Of a stretch of DNA of 64,000 nucleotides, positions 25,989 to 35,927 are shown in pieces. The stretch is from Suillus spraguei (taxonomy: Eukaryota; Basidiomycota; Agaricomycetes; Boletales; Suillaceae): assembly GCA_016800925.1 (NCBI GenBank), contig JABCPU010000104.1:62001-126000 (forward strand), in the 5' to 3' direction. The position numbers were made by a program, and so were the translations under genes. Numbering within the stretch: position 1 is the stretch's first letter; every line of letters begins with the position of its first letter. Under the pieces are notes generated by a model. That model saw only the letters and a list, made by a program, of their open reading frames with translations, did not search any database and was not told the DNA's origin.

Positions 25989-27009
25989 ATGAAGTCCTTC
26001 AAATCCCCAAAGGCGTCCTTCCGACCCGTGCTCAGAATTACTATTCCGACGGTTGAAAATACAACTCCATGGCGTACCATGGCACTAGTATTACAATCCC
26101 CGAGATCTTCTACGTTTTCATGGAGACGACTACTTCGAAAGAATAAGACTTCGCGTGATGGCGAAACATATCTCACCGAAGATCCTGCCTCACCTTCGTC
26201 TGAGACACTTGTCGGGTCTCCGACAGAGGAGAAACCAAGTAGTCCGAAAGTGATTATTACTCTTGAATTATAACTGATAGTTTGCTAATTCATTCTGCGC
26301 AGCTGGTCCGTTTCGATGACTCGCCAACGTACTTTCGCACCAGGCATCGAATCAAACCTCACAAATCTCCCACTCCCAAGGGGGCATTGCGTTCCTGTCT
26401 TGTTATAAATGTATGTGTACTCTCGACATCATCTCCTACACCAATTGACGTCACTGTCTTCAGAACATCGACCCCTTCAAAGAGCTTCTTCCGGATGACG
26501 ACGATGACGTCTCCGTATATGAAGACTGCCTCACTTCCTACCCTGGCTTCTTCAAGGACTTGGAAGATCTTTTCGAGCGCGAATATCTCAAGCGGATAGA
26601 AATTGAAAAGTCACAGTCCCGCTCTTCTTGGGAGCTCACTGAATTTGGCTGCACGAAGATAGATCCGCAAGAGTATTTACGCTCCTGCTTTGCTAAGCAA
26701 GCAGAGAGAAAATTACGAGAAGACATTGAAGGGCGAAGGAAGGTCGTTTACGATCATCCGATGACGTTACGCTGGCCCAGCCGGGAGATCACTGAACGGC
26801 CAGTTAAGAAACCTCCAGTTATTTCGATGACACCCCCACGCCGTTTCGTTCCGAATCCCACACCAGTAATTCTCAGTTGGCATCAGCAGATTGCAAGCGA
26901 TATCTTTGACATCCTGATTTCGCTATGCATTGGACTGACGATTCAAATGTGCATTTGTATTTTGGGCATCTATTGTTTCTTTAGTGACATTTTTTCGGAT
27001 GAAGAGTAA
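25989..27009 (+). CDS. Predicted C-terminally anchored membrane protein, unknown
   Basis: Three exons (25989-26249, 26303-26410, 26464-27009), all GT-AG and frame-preserving, give 304 residues. The N-terminal third is Ser/Pro/Lys-rich and low complexity. The middle is acidic (LPDDDDDVSVYED) followed by a helical Glu/Arg-rich part (FFKDLEDLFEREYLKRIEIE). A hydrophobic segment close to the C-terminus (about residues 268-296, LISLCIGLTIQMCICILGIY) suggests tail anchoring, with a short acidic end. The start is the Met after a strong hydrophobic/T-rich leader sequence that is unlikely to be coding. No domain known to me fits. Confidence 0.68.
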
Positions 27010-27129
27010 CTGCTGTCATTATTCAAGGTATCGAGGAGTCTGCTATGTAACGCTTAGCACTTTTGTATTGCAATGTACTATTAAATCAATACCGATAAAC
27101 TAATAGTCAGTGTGGTCATCGCCAATTGT

Positions 27130-27900
27130 TTGTTTGGACCTATTGAAACCAGAATGTGGTGCCTTCCTTTTTTGATACATAGATTTCTATTTAGGTACCA
27201 TACTATTACGTGATGTCGAATCGTCGATCAGTGACCACCCATATCCTGCGACGGGCTGGGAAAGTACCTCCGCGTAGCCTGACGAGGCCGTGGTCGAGGT
27301 TACTGTCTAACGAGATTCCACTAGCGCCTCGTGCTGGAAGGCGAAGAAGTAGTCGATCTCGACCCTGATTCGGAAGAGGCCAAAGAGCTGCAGAAGAGGC
27401 ACTCACGGCAGCAACTTCAATCCAATGTTGACCGTCATGTGGAGCCCGAGCCTGAGTTAGATTTGATGGTGAGTGGCGAGTCGATTATGTGTTGAGCTTA
27501 TATTTGATGTAGTATGGGAGAGGAGATTTGTGAACCTGAAGTGCACCTTTCATCATTCCTTGCAAGACAGTGGCTGTCAGAAGTGTCGGAGATGACTGGT
27601 TGCGGTGCCTTGAGTCGATGACGATGATCTCGACCATGAACTCGCTATTTCGCCTTACCATATTCCACCTTCAACGTCTCAGAAGGGACGCGTACAGGTA
27701 ATCGAATGCTATGCAAAGCTCGAATAAATGGGTCTAGAAAAGAGCACTGCAGATACGAGGTGACCCCAACCAATGATAGCCGCGGTGTGTACTAGACTGA
27801 TTGTGGCTGACATATTTATTTGAAAGCGACTCCGTGCAAAGGGCTGCTTAAAGCAAAATCCCTATTTGCAATGTGACGTTACTTTCTCAAACAGCAGCAG
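27130..27900 (+). pseudogene. Decayed tandem copy of the GR-rich gene
   Basis: Aligns along its length with the intact gene at 28435-29317. Shared blocks include the upstream tttgtttggacct, the start codon region, the stretch coding SRPRFGRGQR-type residues, gatctcgaccctgattcgga, the first intron (gtgag...gttgagctta), and the exon with tcatt.cttgca.agacagtgg. Frameshifts and stop codons break every exon: the Gly-Arg repeat is interrupted soon after the start at 27212 and the DLDPDSEEAKELQ block lies in another frame. The duplication covers promoter and introns, so it arose by DNA duplication rather than retroposition. Confidence 0.8.
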
Positions 27901-28434
27901 CTGTAGATCGATGCCTTGGGCCTTTCTGAGTGGTCACCGGTCATGATTGTGGGCATCTACTAGTACTTGGTAGAGTGCGCATTCCCACATATCTAAGACG
28001 CCCATACGGACCGTGAGGGACATTGGGGTACCGCATTCACAATGATCTAACTAAACTGTGTGGTGGCCCGAGAATAAAAGGTTGCAGTCAAAAAATTGTT
28101 CAAAGCGTCGGCCATTCCACATGTATCACCCAATCATAAGTTGTGCGATTCCGAAAATCAAGCATTAACATTTTGTTGATTGTATGCAAGCACAAGCGAA
28201 TGACAGAACAACGATAGGTCTGGAATAAAGGTACCACAGTGCAGTACTACTAGTGTGTACATCGCGGCCTCTGAAACTGTGAGCTTGAAATCGGCATCCA
28301 CACGCAAACATGTACCAGACAAAGAACGCGACGCCACTATGGTTTGTTTGGACCTGTTGAAGCCAAGCCGATATATAGTCTTATTTAGGCACACTACTAC
28401 ATCACTGCTATCCACCCCAATCTGCACATGTAAC

Positions 28435-29317
28435 ATGTCAGAATCAAATTCCTCGTCGACTTCCGAACTACCACATACTCGCGGCAGGGGCAGAGGTCGT
28501 GGAAAGTCCCGGGGTGGGCTAGGCAAGTACCTCCGTGCACGAGGCCGCGGTCGAGGTGGCCGCCCAGCGGAGTTCCATCAGCGCCTAGTGTTGGAAGATG
28601 AACAAGTTGACGATCTCGACCCTGATTCGGAAGAGGCGAAGGAACTTCAACAGAAGTATGCACGACGACAACTTGGATCTAACGCCGATCGTTATGTGGA
28701 GCTCGAACCTGAATTGGATTCTGACGGTGAGTCGTGAGTGGATGATGTATTGAGCTTATGTTCGACAGCGTGTAGGAGAGGAGATTCATGAACCGGAGAT
28801 TGACCTGACGTCATTTCTTGCGAGGCAGCGGTTGTCGGACGCGTCGGAGACGACTGTAGTGGCGGTGGCTCAAGCTGATGATGATGACATTGACCATGAT
28901 CTCGCACATATTTCGTCTCATCGTATTCCACCCCCAACGTCTCAGAAGGGCCGCGTACAGGCAATTGAGTGGGACGCAGAACTTGAGGAAATGAGTCGCG
29001 AAAAGGCCGCTGCAGATGCAAATCGAGGTGACTTCTAACTAATTGATGCTCGAATGTATGACATTGATCATGGTTGATAGATCTGAAGGCGCGATTCCGC
29101 GCAAAGTCGGAGAAGCTTAAAGTAAAGCCTCTGTTTTCACTCAATGTCAAACAAGGTAGAGTCTTGTTATATATGAACATTATCTCACTGACATTATTTT
29201 TTCACGTATCTGCCAGATGATAACTATTCTGAGGCGCCAGCCCTTCCTAATGAGACACTAAAGAAGTCGCCCAAAGTGGAGATGGAAGATTTTCTGGACG
29301 ATCTTCTCAGTCAATGA
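28435..29317 (+). CDS. GR-rich conserved protein, function unknown
   Basis: Four exons: 28435 to about 28726, 28772 to about 29028, about 29082-29154, and about 29218 to the TGA at 29315-29317. The N-terminus is a Gly-Arg repeat tract (RGRGRGKSRGG, ARGRGRGGRP) typical of RNA-binding proteins. It is followed by a highly acidic linker (DDLDPDSEEAKELQ), a block YARRQLGSNADRYVELEPEL, a Asp-rich HDLAHISSHR segment, a conserved-looking QAIEWDAELEEMSREKAAA helix, FRAKSEKLKVKPL, and an acidic end EDFLDDLLSQ. This overall design I associate with a conserved basidiomycete protein of unknown role; a part in RNA metabolism is only a guess from the GR tract. A decayed duplicate lies directly upstream. Confidence 0.75.
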
Positions 29318-31166
29318 CTTGTATATTGCGCATGACATTCGTGTTCGTGAGGTATTTTCACGATGGTTCTCTTCTCGTTCCAAGTATATGACTGCATAGC
29401 CAAAGACTAGCTGACGCACCAATAGCCATTATCAACGCGGACTCTTCTATATCCGTGTTCTGAATTGGGATGTGGAGACTGGTGTTCATCTATGGTCCCA
29501 TGCGACAGGTTCTGTGGCCGAGCACCGCCTACTGACTCATGTTATCGATGCTCCCGCGCTTACGAGTGGTTCATTCGTGCTGTCACTGACTGATACTACA
29601 ATTCGCCATCTACTCATAATACAAGACGAGGTGGTACAGTAAGTAGGATGTCACATAGCTGTGAAGAAAGGGGAGACGGTTGAGGAAAGGACAGGAGGAG
29701 ACGATTGAATCGAAGGAAGGACGAAAGCGACTAGAGAATGGACACCTGGTAAGTCGGTGTCTGAGGCTGCATGCATGCAGCAGTAATTTGACCGAGTAAC
29801 AAAGCATCTCACAAGGATAAACAAAAGTACAGCGAAGGCAAGATCAGAAGAGACAGCGGTCATGACCGATCAGGGTGCATCAAGCACGGGGTAAACACTT
29901 TAGGGATGGAGCATAATCAGTATATCTCAAGACAAGGGCAATAACCCACATTAATGTTTTGAGGGGCTAAAACAGCCTTTACCAAGGGAATGGAAGTGGT
30001 AGAGCATGCTGAGAAATCTGATTCAAACATTAGTCGTACGAAAGGACTACCGCGAGGTAAAATTACTTACACATGCTTACGAGACGACACAGTAAGTGTT
30101 TGGTGCCCACTCAAAGTCTTGATCCAGAGGTATGGAAATTCCCTCATCACCTCTACCATAGTGACTTGGGGTTAATAACATCATATATTCCAGATCGAAG
30201 GAGTCCATGTTGTGTTGTAGTACGTCTCTGAGCAAGTTGATGAATTAAAGGTGGTGAGAGGATATGCTAGAGCTTTTGCGCAGGATATGTAAAAATGGTA
30301 TTTCTTGTAGAGTACCCATAGCAATCACATCATGACTTTATAGGTCTTCCCTCCAATTATCATCCACAAGCGCATTGTCCTTTCATGGGACTGGTGATTA
30401 CATAATATGGATGACCGATTTTCAATTCAAACACCGTTCCTTTGTCCTTTGTATACTCCCTTTGTTCGCTGCTTTCTCAGCATTTGAAATTGATCATACC
30501 CTGTTTTGTCGGATGGAATCTGAATGTTGAACGCCTGAACATTCAATACTCAACGTTGAGCATCCATTCGATGGACTACTCTCTAGAACATGCAGTACAA
30601 CACAGACTCGGACAGGCCGGGATGTATAATATTCAACGGTCACCGGGCACGGCGGGCAACCTCTCAGCCCAGGCTCAGTTTTGATGCACCAAAACGTGAC
30701 TATGCAGGTCTTCTAAACAGGTAAGGTCGAGGACACTTGCGTACTTGTATTCAATTCAACGTTCTAAACTTCACTTCAATTGTGGGTCAAGGTGGGGACA
30801 ATGATAGCTTAAGCTACGCGCTACATCTTCCAAACTAATGCACATTACAACAGCAAAGTGATAATACAATCGTACTCGATGATACATGGGCAGGAAACAG
30901 GCTGGGATTGGCACGAAAGTAACTCGGCACAAACGGGAACAGAGCAGGAACTAGAACTTGACTACGTGTACCAAACGAAGACGAAAATAACGAGACTGGA
31001 CGGTACACGAGCTGGGAATTGATGGTAAGGAATATGATCAGTCCGTGGTTGAAAGCTCTGGAGGCCTCAACGAATCTTGAAAAACTACAGCATTCAATGG
31101 ATTGGCGAGAATTGAAAGAAAGGGACTCACATTGTCGCATAAGCAACACCATGACGATCATCGACA
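29318..31166. other. Intergenic, possible stray exon
   Basis: A frame at about 29448-29643 (+) reads LNWDVETGVHLWSHATG and onwards without a stop until 29643; it looks coding but has no start and no recognisable family, so it may be a gene fragment. A cluster of three CCTTTGT motifs sits at 30437-30472 (see regulatory entry). Otherwise nothing supported. Confidence 0.45.
30437..30472. promoter_or_regulatory. Cluster of three ACAAAGG-type motifs
   Basis: On the minus strand this reads three ACAAAGG cores in 36 bp, one being an exact ACAAAGGGA, the pheromone-response element bound by the HMG-box regulator Prf1 in Ustilago. It lies about 0.7 kb beyond the 3' end of the nearest pheromone gene, so its target is unclear; occurrence by chance cannot be excluded. 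Confidence 0.35.
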
Positions 31167-31316
31167 TCAAGCAATGACGCAAAACCCACCCGCTGCCATT
31201 GGGTTGTGCTCATGGTTAACGGGGAGTCCGTCGTAATCCTCTGGAAGATGATTCTCATTCTCCAGTATTGTCATTAACGGATAAAACTGCTCGGTGATAG
31301 ATGTGAATGCGTCCAT
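31167..31316 (-). CDS. Mating pheromone precursor 1 (CaaX CVIA)
   Basis: A 49-residue intronless gene, easily missed by size filters. It starts MDAFTSIT, the usual opening of basidiomycete lipopeptide pheromone precursors, and ends GGFCVIA-stop. The terminal C-V-I-A is a classical CaaX box: Cys to be farnesylated, the last three residues clipped and the Cys carboxyl-methylated. A dipeptide EH at 11-12 residues before the Cys (VNHEHNPMAAGGF) is a plausible maturation site, as ER/EH-type pairs are used in other mushrooms. The mature peptide would be about 10-12 residues. It shares the GGFC ending with precursor 2. First and outermost recognised member of the pheromone/receptor locus. Confidence 0.9.
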   Translation of the reverse strand: MDAFTSITEQFYPLMTILENENHLPEDYDGLPVNHEHNPMAAGGFCVIA

Positions 31317-33339
31317 GGCAAAAAAAAATAGTATCAAAAGGGTATTTGATGAGTGAAGAACGAGTTAAACGAGGTTAGAGTAGTCTGAGAGTCGACGTTC
31401 AACTGTAATGACTGTGAGGGTTTGGCCTTAGCAGTTCGCGAGGGTTAGTTGGCTTTTTAAAAGTCGTCACCATTATTGATGCAAGGTATTATAAGGTATT
31501 ACAATCACAATGATAAATGCATGCCTGTTCACCATTGTTCGACCAATGGGGCCACAGCATTGGTCATGTCGCTGGCATTGTTCTAATAGCGGAGCTAGAA
31601 CCATGCCGACTTCTGCCGAAGGAGTCTACCATCTATAGTTGTAGCATCCCCATATGCGTGTGGCCGCTTGCCTCTGCACACAATCCGTTCTATACTTAGG
31701 TAACATATGATTCGTGTGCCAGGCACGGCATCAAAGTTAAAACTTTAATACTCTCGGATCGTCATGCGTCACGGATCGCTTGGTCTAGTTCAACCTCGGT
31801 TAGTCGACGTACTCACCACAACGAAATTAACGACTCCGTTTTTGATGTGGCTACCAATCAGATACATAATTGGATGCATGCAATTAATCTGGACAGGGAC
31901 AGTTCAGGAAAGTTGCTTGGTGCCACGCCGCTCAGAAACAACGAAACCTTACCTTGGTGCCTGTTGACATCCATCTATGAAAGTCATTGCAAGTCCGTTG
32001 TTAAGCAGACATCTATGAAGTGCAATGCTCTTGTACAGAACAAGATTGCTGCGGCTCTCGATACCATAAGGCTGGTAGACATGCATGTCGCGCGTACCAC
32101 ACAGCCAACATGCCACCAGCCCAGTGCCTGACTCTCCGCTCAAAACGGGTGGCAATAAACAGCATTTCCGTCACCAATTAACTGAAGGAGCCTACGGAAT
32201 GGGAAAGTGCAGTGACCTTGTCAGGTGTTGCCCAATGACCGAGCTGTCATCGCTTCCGCAGGATAGTGTGAGCCGTAACTGATTGGATGATGGAATTAGG
32301 AACAGACAAGCGGTACTAAGGCCACCTGAGGAGATAATTTAAACAAAAACGACCGACAAAGGGGAGGGCAACAATAAACAATCCGACAAAGCGAGAGAAA
32401 CCACGACGAGGCATGCAAAGATATCTCCCCTTCAGCACTATGACGCCATACACACAAAAAATGTGGTAATAATTTGACACACAAGCATACGGCGTAGTCT
32501 TAGTCAATGGTTCGCTTTCCTACAGCTTGCTTCGCTACAATATTGTTCGTCATAAACAGGTTTTTGTTTGTAATTAATAGGACCCCCGGCTCACACTAGT
32601 TAGCTAGCTAAGCCTAGTGGAACAAATGATAACTCATAAGCTGTGACCCAGTAGAACAAAGTGGGCTTAATCAGCCACAAATAACAAAGCGGAAACCAGG
32701 ATCCGGTATAGAATGGGCCCCCAAAGCAAGAATTAATAACGGACAAAGATTAAAATCGAATAAGTATATTGATGACCCAAGTAGGGCCAAGAGAGGAGAG
32801 ATCTGGGAAGATCATCAGTCCTATCGGCTTATGAAATCACGAATGGCAGCTCACCATTGTGTCATGCGGAGATGGAATATGGGGTCCACGCCGCAAGCTG
32901 AGATGAGAGAAAGGTTAATGATGAATAAGGGCGATGGCTGAGTGGGTATATTGGTGACAACTTGGAGTATGGTTGAGAAACAGGTCTGGGAAGCCATCAA
33001 TCCTACTTGTTTGTGAAGTCATGAATGTCGGCTCACCTGGCTCATCGCGTCATGCGCAAACGAAAAAGGGGCTCGCGCTTCAGAGAGAAAGGGGTAAATA
33101 AACAGCGAAGATGACAAAAGTCGAATGGGGTATATTGGCGACCAGGGTATGGTCAAGAGACGGATCTGTGGAAACCATCAATGCTGCCTGCTTGTGGAGC
33201 TATGCATGGCAACTCACCCGGCCCATCGCGCCTTGCGCAAACGAAGAAAAAAGGTCTCGCGCCTCAAGGGAGACAAGCAAAAATTATAACTACGCAGTCA
33301 GGCCAAGTTCATGGGACAGGTAACTGAGCTGACTTACCA
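31317..33339. other. Spacer with tandem repeat
   Basis: Upstream of precursor 1 and downstream of precursor 2. An open frame at 31847-32131 (+) with a reading VFDVATNQIHNWMHAINLD looks possibly coding but has no recognised family or start context. A roughly 183-bp tandem repeat fills 32765-33295 (separate entry). A GACAAAGGGG motif at about 32355 resembles an HMG-box site. Confidence 0.45.
32765..33295. repeat. Tandem repeat, three units of about 183 bp
   Basis: Units begin with tatattg at about 32765, 32947 and 33131. Each contains ga.ac..g..gtatggt.aagaga, gatct.tgg.aa.catcaat.ct, a cggctcacc..g motif, catcgcg.c.tgcgcaaacga, aaaggg.ctcgcgc and ends with aagtcgaatggg. Divergence between units is about a quarter of positions. 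A weaker partial unit may precede the first. No coding capacity. Confidence 0.75.
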
Positions 33340-33495
33340 CTAAATAATTATACAGAAACCGCCTTGCGTGTATTCTCCCATATCATATTCGGTATCTACT
33401 AGTATGGGGTCACCGTTAGGCATAGTGCAACTCTGTGGATCGCTGGACAGCGACGGAGTGTTAGAGAAATCAGATATTGAGGCCAATACGTCCAT
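33340..33495 (-). CDS. Mating pheromone precursor 2 (CaaX CIII)
   Basis: A 51-residue intronless gene. The start is set at the internal Met beginning MDVLASISDF, since the open frame upstream (to 33642) is unlike a precursor while MD-hydrophobic-Ser/Thr is typical. The middle is polar with Ser, Pro and Asp; the end is GEYTQGGFCIII-stop, a CaaX box with three aliphatic residues. A final Ile rather than Ala, Ser or Thr might shift prenyl preference toward geranylgeranyl, but fungal pheromone precursors vary at this place. GGFC is shared with precursor 1. An ACAAAGG motif sits about 40 bp upstream of the start (33534-33540). Confidence 0.85.
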   Translation of the reverse strand: MDVLASISDFSNTPSLSSDPQSCTMPNGDPILVDTEYDMGEYTQGGFCIII

Positions 33496-33533
33496 GATAA
33501 TATTATGATTGGGTGCTGCGAATACGAGGGTGA

Positions 33534-33540
33534 ACAAAGG
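33534..33540. promoter_or_regulatory. ACAAAGG motif ahead of pheromone gene
   Basis: HMG-box type core 39 bp upstream of the precursor 2 start codon, in reverse orientation to the gene. Matches the core of the Ustilago pheromone-response element ACAAAGGGA. Short motif; functional meaning is inferred only from position. Confidence 0.35.
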
Positions 33541-34189
33541 AGTGAGATGAGTTAAAGTCCACCATGACTGCGTAGAGTTTTCTTTATGAGACCAGCTATC
33601 CCCATTATCACCTTGAAGTGGCACTAGGGGTTTATCGATCATCCATTGTCTTCTCTAAAGACAAAAGAATCCTGTCGGATTAGTGTTGTGAGGTATTTGT
33701 ACTCATCCCGTTAGAGTGGCGTGGGAAAGAGAAAGAATGCTTGTCGCTCAACGACGAACGTACTAGTAGAGTACAGATAATGGTGGGTATCGGTGAGGCT
33801 TCGAGCTTGAGGACTCATTCAATGAGAGTTAAGGCTTCAAGACTGAAACCTGAGATTACCAGTCTAAGTGCAAGAAGACGAGTCTCACACCGATTTCATT
33901 CACTGTCTCGCATAGCCTTGGAGCGAAATGAAAATATTACACTGCATATATGGTGGATTTCAGTCGTACAGAACAACAATCCATTGTGGCTAAGTGTGAC
34001 TATGTGACGGAGGAAATGTAACTTCCAAATTTGGATGATTCGCCGGACAATAGAACAAAATGCACCTCTTTAATCATCGAACAATGGTGACATAAGTCGC
34101 TATATAACATGGCTGTGGGCGGAGATTCCTTTGTACTAATATTCAATCCACAAACCTCGAGGCCTACTACGTTAAGGCTGTGTCATAAT
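33541..34189. other. Spacer between divergent pheromone genes
   Basis: About 650 bp separating the starts of precursor 2 (-) and precursor 3 (+), so it should hold both promoters. A frame at 33741-34007 (+) has no recognisable features. Confidence 0.5.
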
Positions 34190-34354
34190 ATGGATACCTT
34201 TGCCACTCTGCTCGATTTGGAGCCATCACCCTTTGTTGGGTCACCATCACATACCACATCACAACCTAATTGGGGTGATCAACCTTCCGACTCACTGCCG
34301 GTTGACCAAGACGAGCTCACCGGTTACTTTACCAGCTTCTGTGTTATCTCATAA
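34190..34354 (+). CDS. Mating pheromone precursor 3 (CaaX CVIS)
   Basis: A 54-residue intronless gene. The open frame extends upstream, but the Met at 34190 begins MDTFATLLDLEPSPF, matching pheromone precursor openings, and is taken as the start. The body is rich in Pro, Ser and Asp; the end is ELTGYFTSFCVIS-stop, giving the CaaX box C-V-I-S typical of farnesylation. Divergent from precursor 2, with about 690 bp between start codons. The sequence before the Cys (YFTSF) differs from the GGF/GGY endings of the other three, which suggests a different receptor specificity. Confidence 0.87.
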   Translation: MDTFATLLDLEPSPFVGSPSHTTSQPNWGDQPSDSLPVDQDELTGYFTSFCVIS

Positions 34355-34612
34355 CATTTACCCCCGTCACTCTGAGGGCCAGCACGAGGTGTGTCTGTTC
34401 AACATCTCTTTCGATATCTCTTTAAACCAGGTCTTATAAACAAGGTGCTATGTCTCGTATGCGCTGGTTTGGCGTTAAATGATTCGGAGTAGAGGATAGC
34501 CCTCGTATTATTCATTTCAGTGGCCCTGGCAGGACCTTCACGCCGTCGCACGTTTAACTATGATATTTATCATCTATACCCCCCTTCGACCCTTGTTGTC
34601 TTCGTTTTCTTC

Positions 34613-34880
34613 ATTTTCGTGGTCATCTTCGACGCACGTTTAACTGCGACACTTATCTATAGCTCATAGCCCAGTGCGTAATTCTGTGGTTATACCCCTT
34701 GGACGCCGCTTATCCTCTTTGTTGTCGTATTTACCTGCGGCATTTGTCTATAGTATAGTGCTTAATTCCGTGGTTATACCCTTCTTGGACACCTGTTGCC
34801 TTCATTTTTTTCGTTGCGGGTTACCTTCGATGTTTCTATCCATAGCACAGTGCATAATTCTGTGGTTTTACCGCTTGGTG
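34613..34880. repeat. Tandem repeat, about 84-92-bp units
   Basis: Three units share ctatag..(c)agtgc.taattc.gtggtt.taccc..ttgg, with the agtgc anchor at 34673, 34757 and 34849; a weaker preceding unit carries cgcacgtttaact at 34549 and 34635. Confidence 0.68.
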
Positions 34881-35004
34881 GGCTTGCTGCTTGTATAGCA
34901 TTACGTGTTTTCGTTCGCGTACCAACTACTGTCCTAGTCATACTTATTTTATTCATCTTCTTGAACCCTTGCTGATCTGCTGATTGTGGTTCTAGCTGTC
35001 GTCA

Positions 35005-35150
35005 TTCTTACGATATAGCTACCACTCTCACATTGCTGTCATTTGACTCATGTTCTGCCGTGGTCATAATAGCTATCATTGTTCTTTTGTCGTAGCTATC
35101 GGTCTCACTCTGACATTGTTGTCATTTGACTCATGTTCTGCTGTGTGTGC
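35005..35150. repeat. Tandem duplication, about 80 bp
   Basis: Two units share ta(t/c)gcta.c..tctcac, acattg.tgtcatttgactc and atgttctgc.gtg; the second unit is a little longer. The best-conserved block is 24 bp with one mismatch. Confidence 0.7.
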
Positions 35151-35927
35151 CCGTGATTACCGTTTGCGCGATTGTTACGTCGAGTGTCTTCATTTCTCAG
35201 TGATTCAGAGGTGGGTTCAGAATCACGATTGGATACTCACTAGTTCTAAAGTAGCCACTTTCGTGTAAAAATTTGACTGTCAGAAGGTGTTCTTCGTACG
35301 TAGAAATGAACTTTACGATCACGAGTTGGAGATAAATACGAAGCGAGTGCAGGTTCAGCGTTCAGTCATGTCAAGTTGTCAGCGTAGTGCTCGACAAATA
35401 AATAATATGTATCAGACTTGCGGAGAGTCAAGGAAGATAGCAGCGAATTTTTTCAGAAGAACTTATCTACAGAATGAAATCGATAGACGCTAGAGTTTAG
35501 ACTTGAAATATTACTGTCAATTCCCTCTTGTCCTTCACGACACGACTGACATTTTGGTAGGTGGACTCGCTGATATTATCTGTTCCATGTTCGTAACCCT
35601 ATGTTCATTAATTTGTAGACTCGTCGCTCACACAGCGTCACCTAGAAGTTCACCCTATTGATTTTGTGGAGGCGGCTGCTCGTATCGGCAACCTGTAGCC
35701 GAGCAAACCCTTAGGAGCAGTAACTATGAGAAAAGTAGACGGAATCATAGCGTTCAGTGCACGACGTTGGTTGGAGATACCAAAACGATTCGGGAAATAT
35801 ATAGTGAATTGTGGAGTAAGATGGCGGAGCGTACATGATACCTAAAACATGAATATACGGATTTCGACCCTTGTGTTGCATAAGGTGGTACATAGTATGA
35901 ACAAACCGAACGAAGATGGCCCAAACT

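Larger units (their letters stand above)
34355..35927. other. Repeat-rich spacer
   Basis: No gene supported. Contains two families of short tandem duplications (34613-34880 and 35005-35150). A frame at 35287-35493 (+) is Arg/Gln-rich and unrecognised. Base composition is T-rich on the plus strand. Confidence 0.5.

Noticed and set aside
30580..30684. Short frame starting MDYSLEHAVQHRLG near the ACAAAGG cluster
   Set aside because: Ends AQAQF-stop, no CaaX; not a pheromone precursor.
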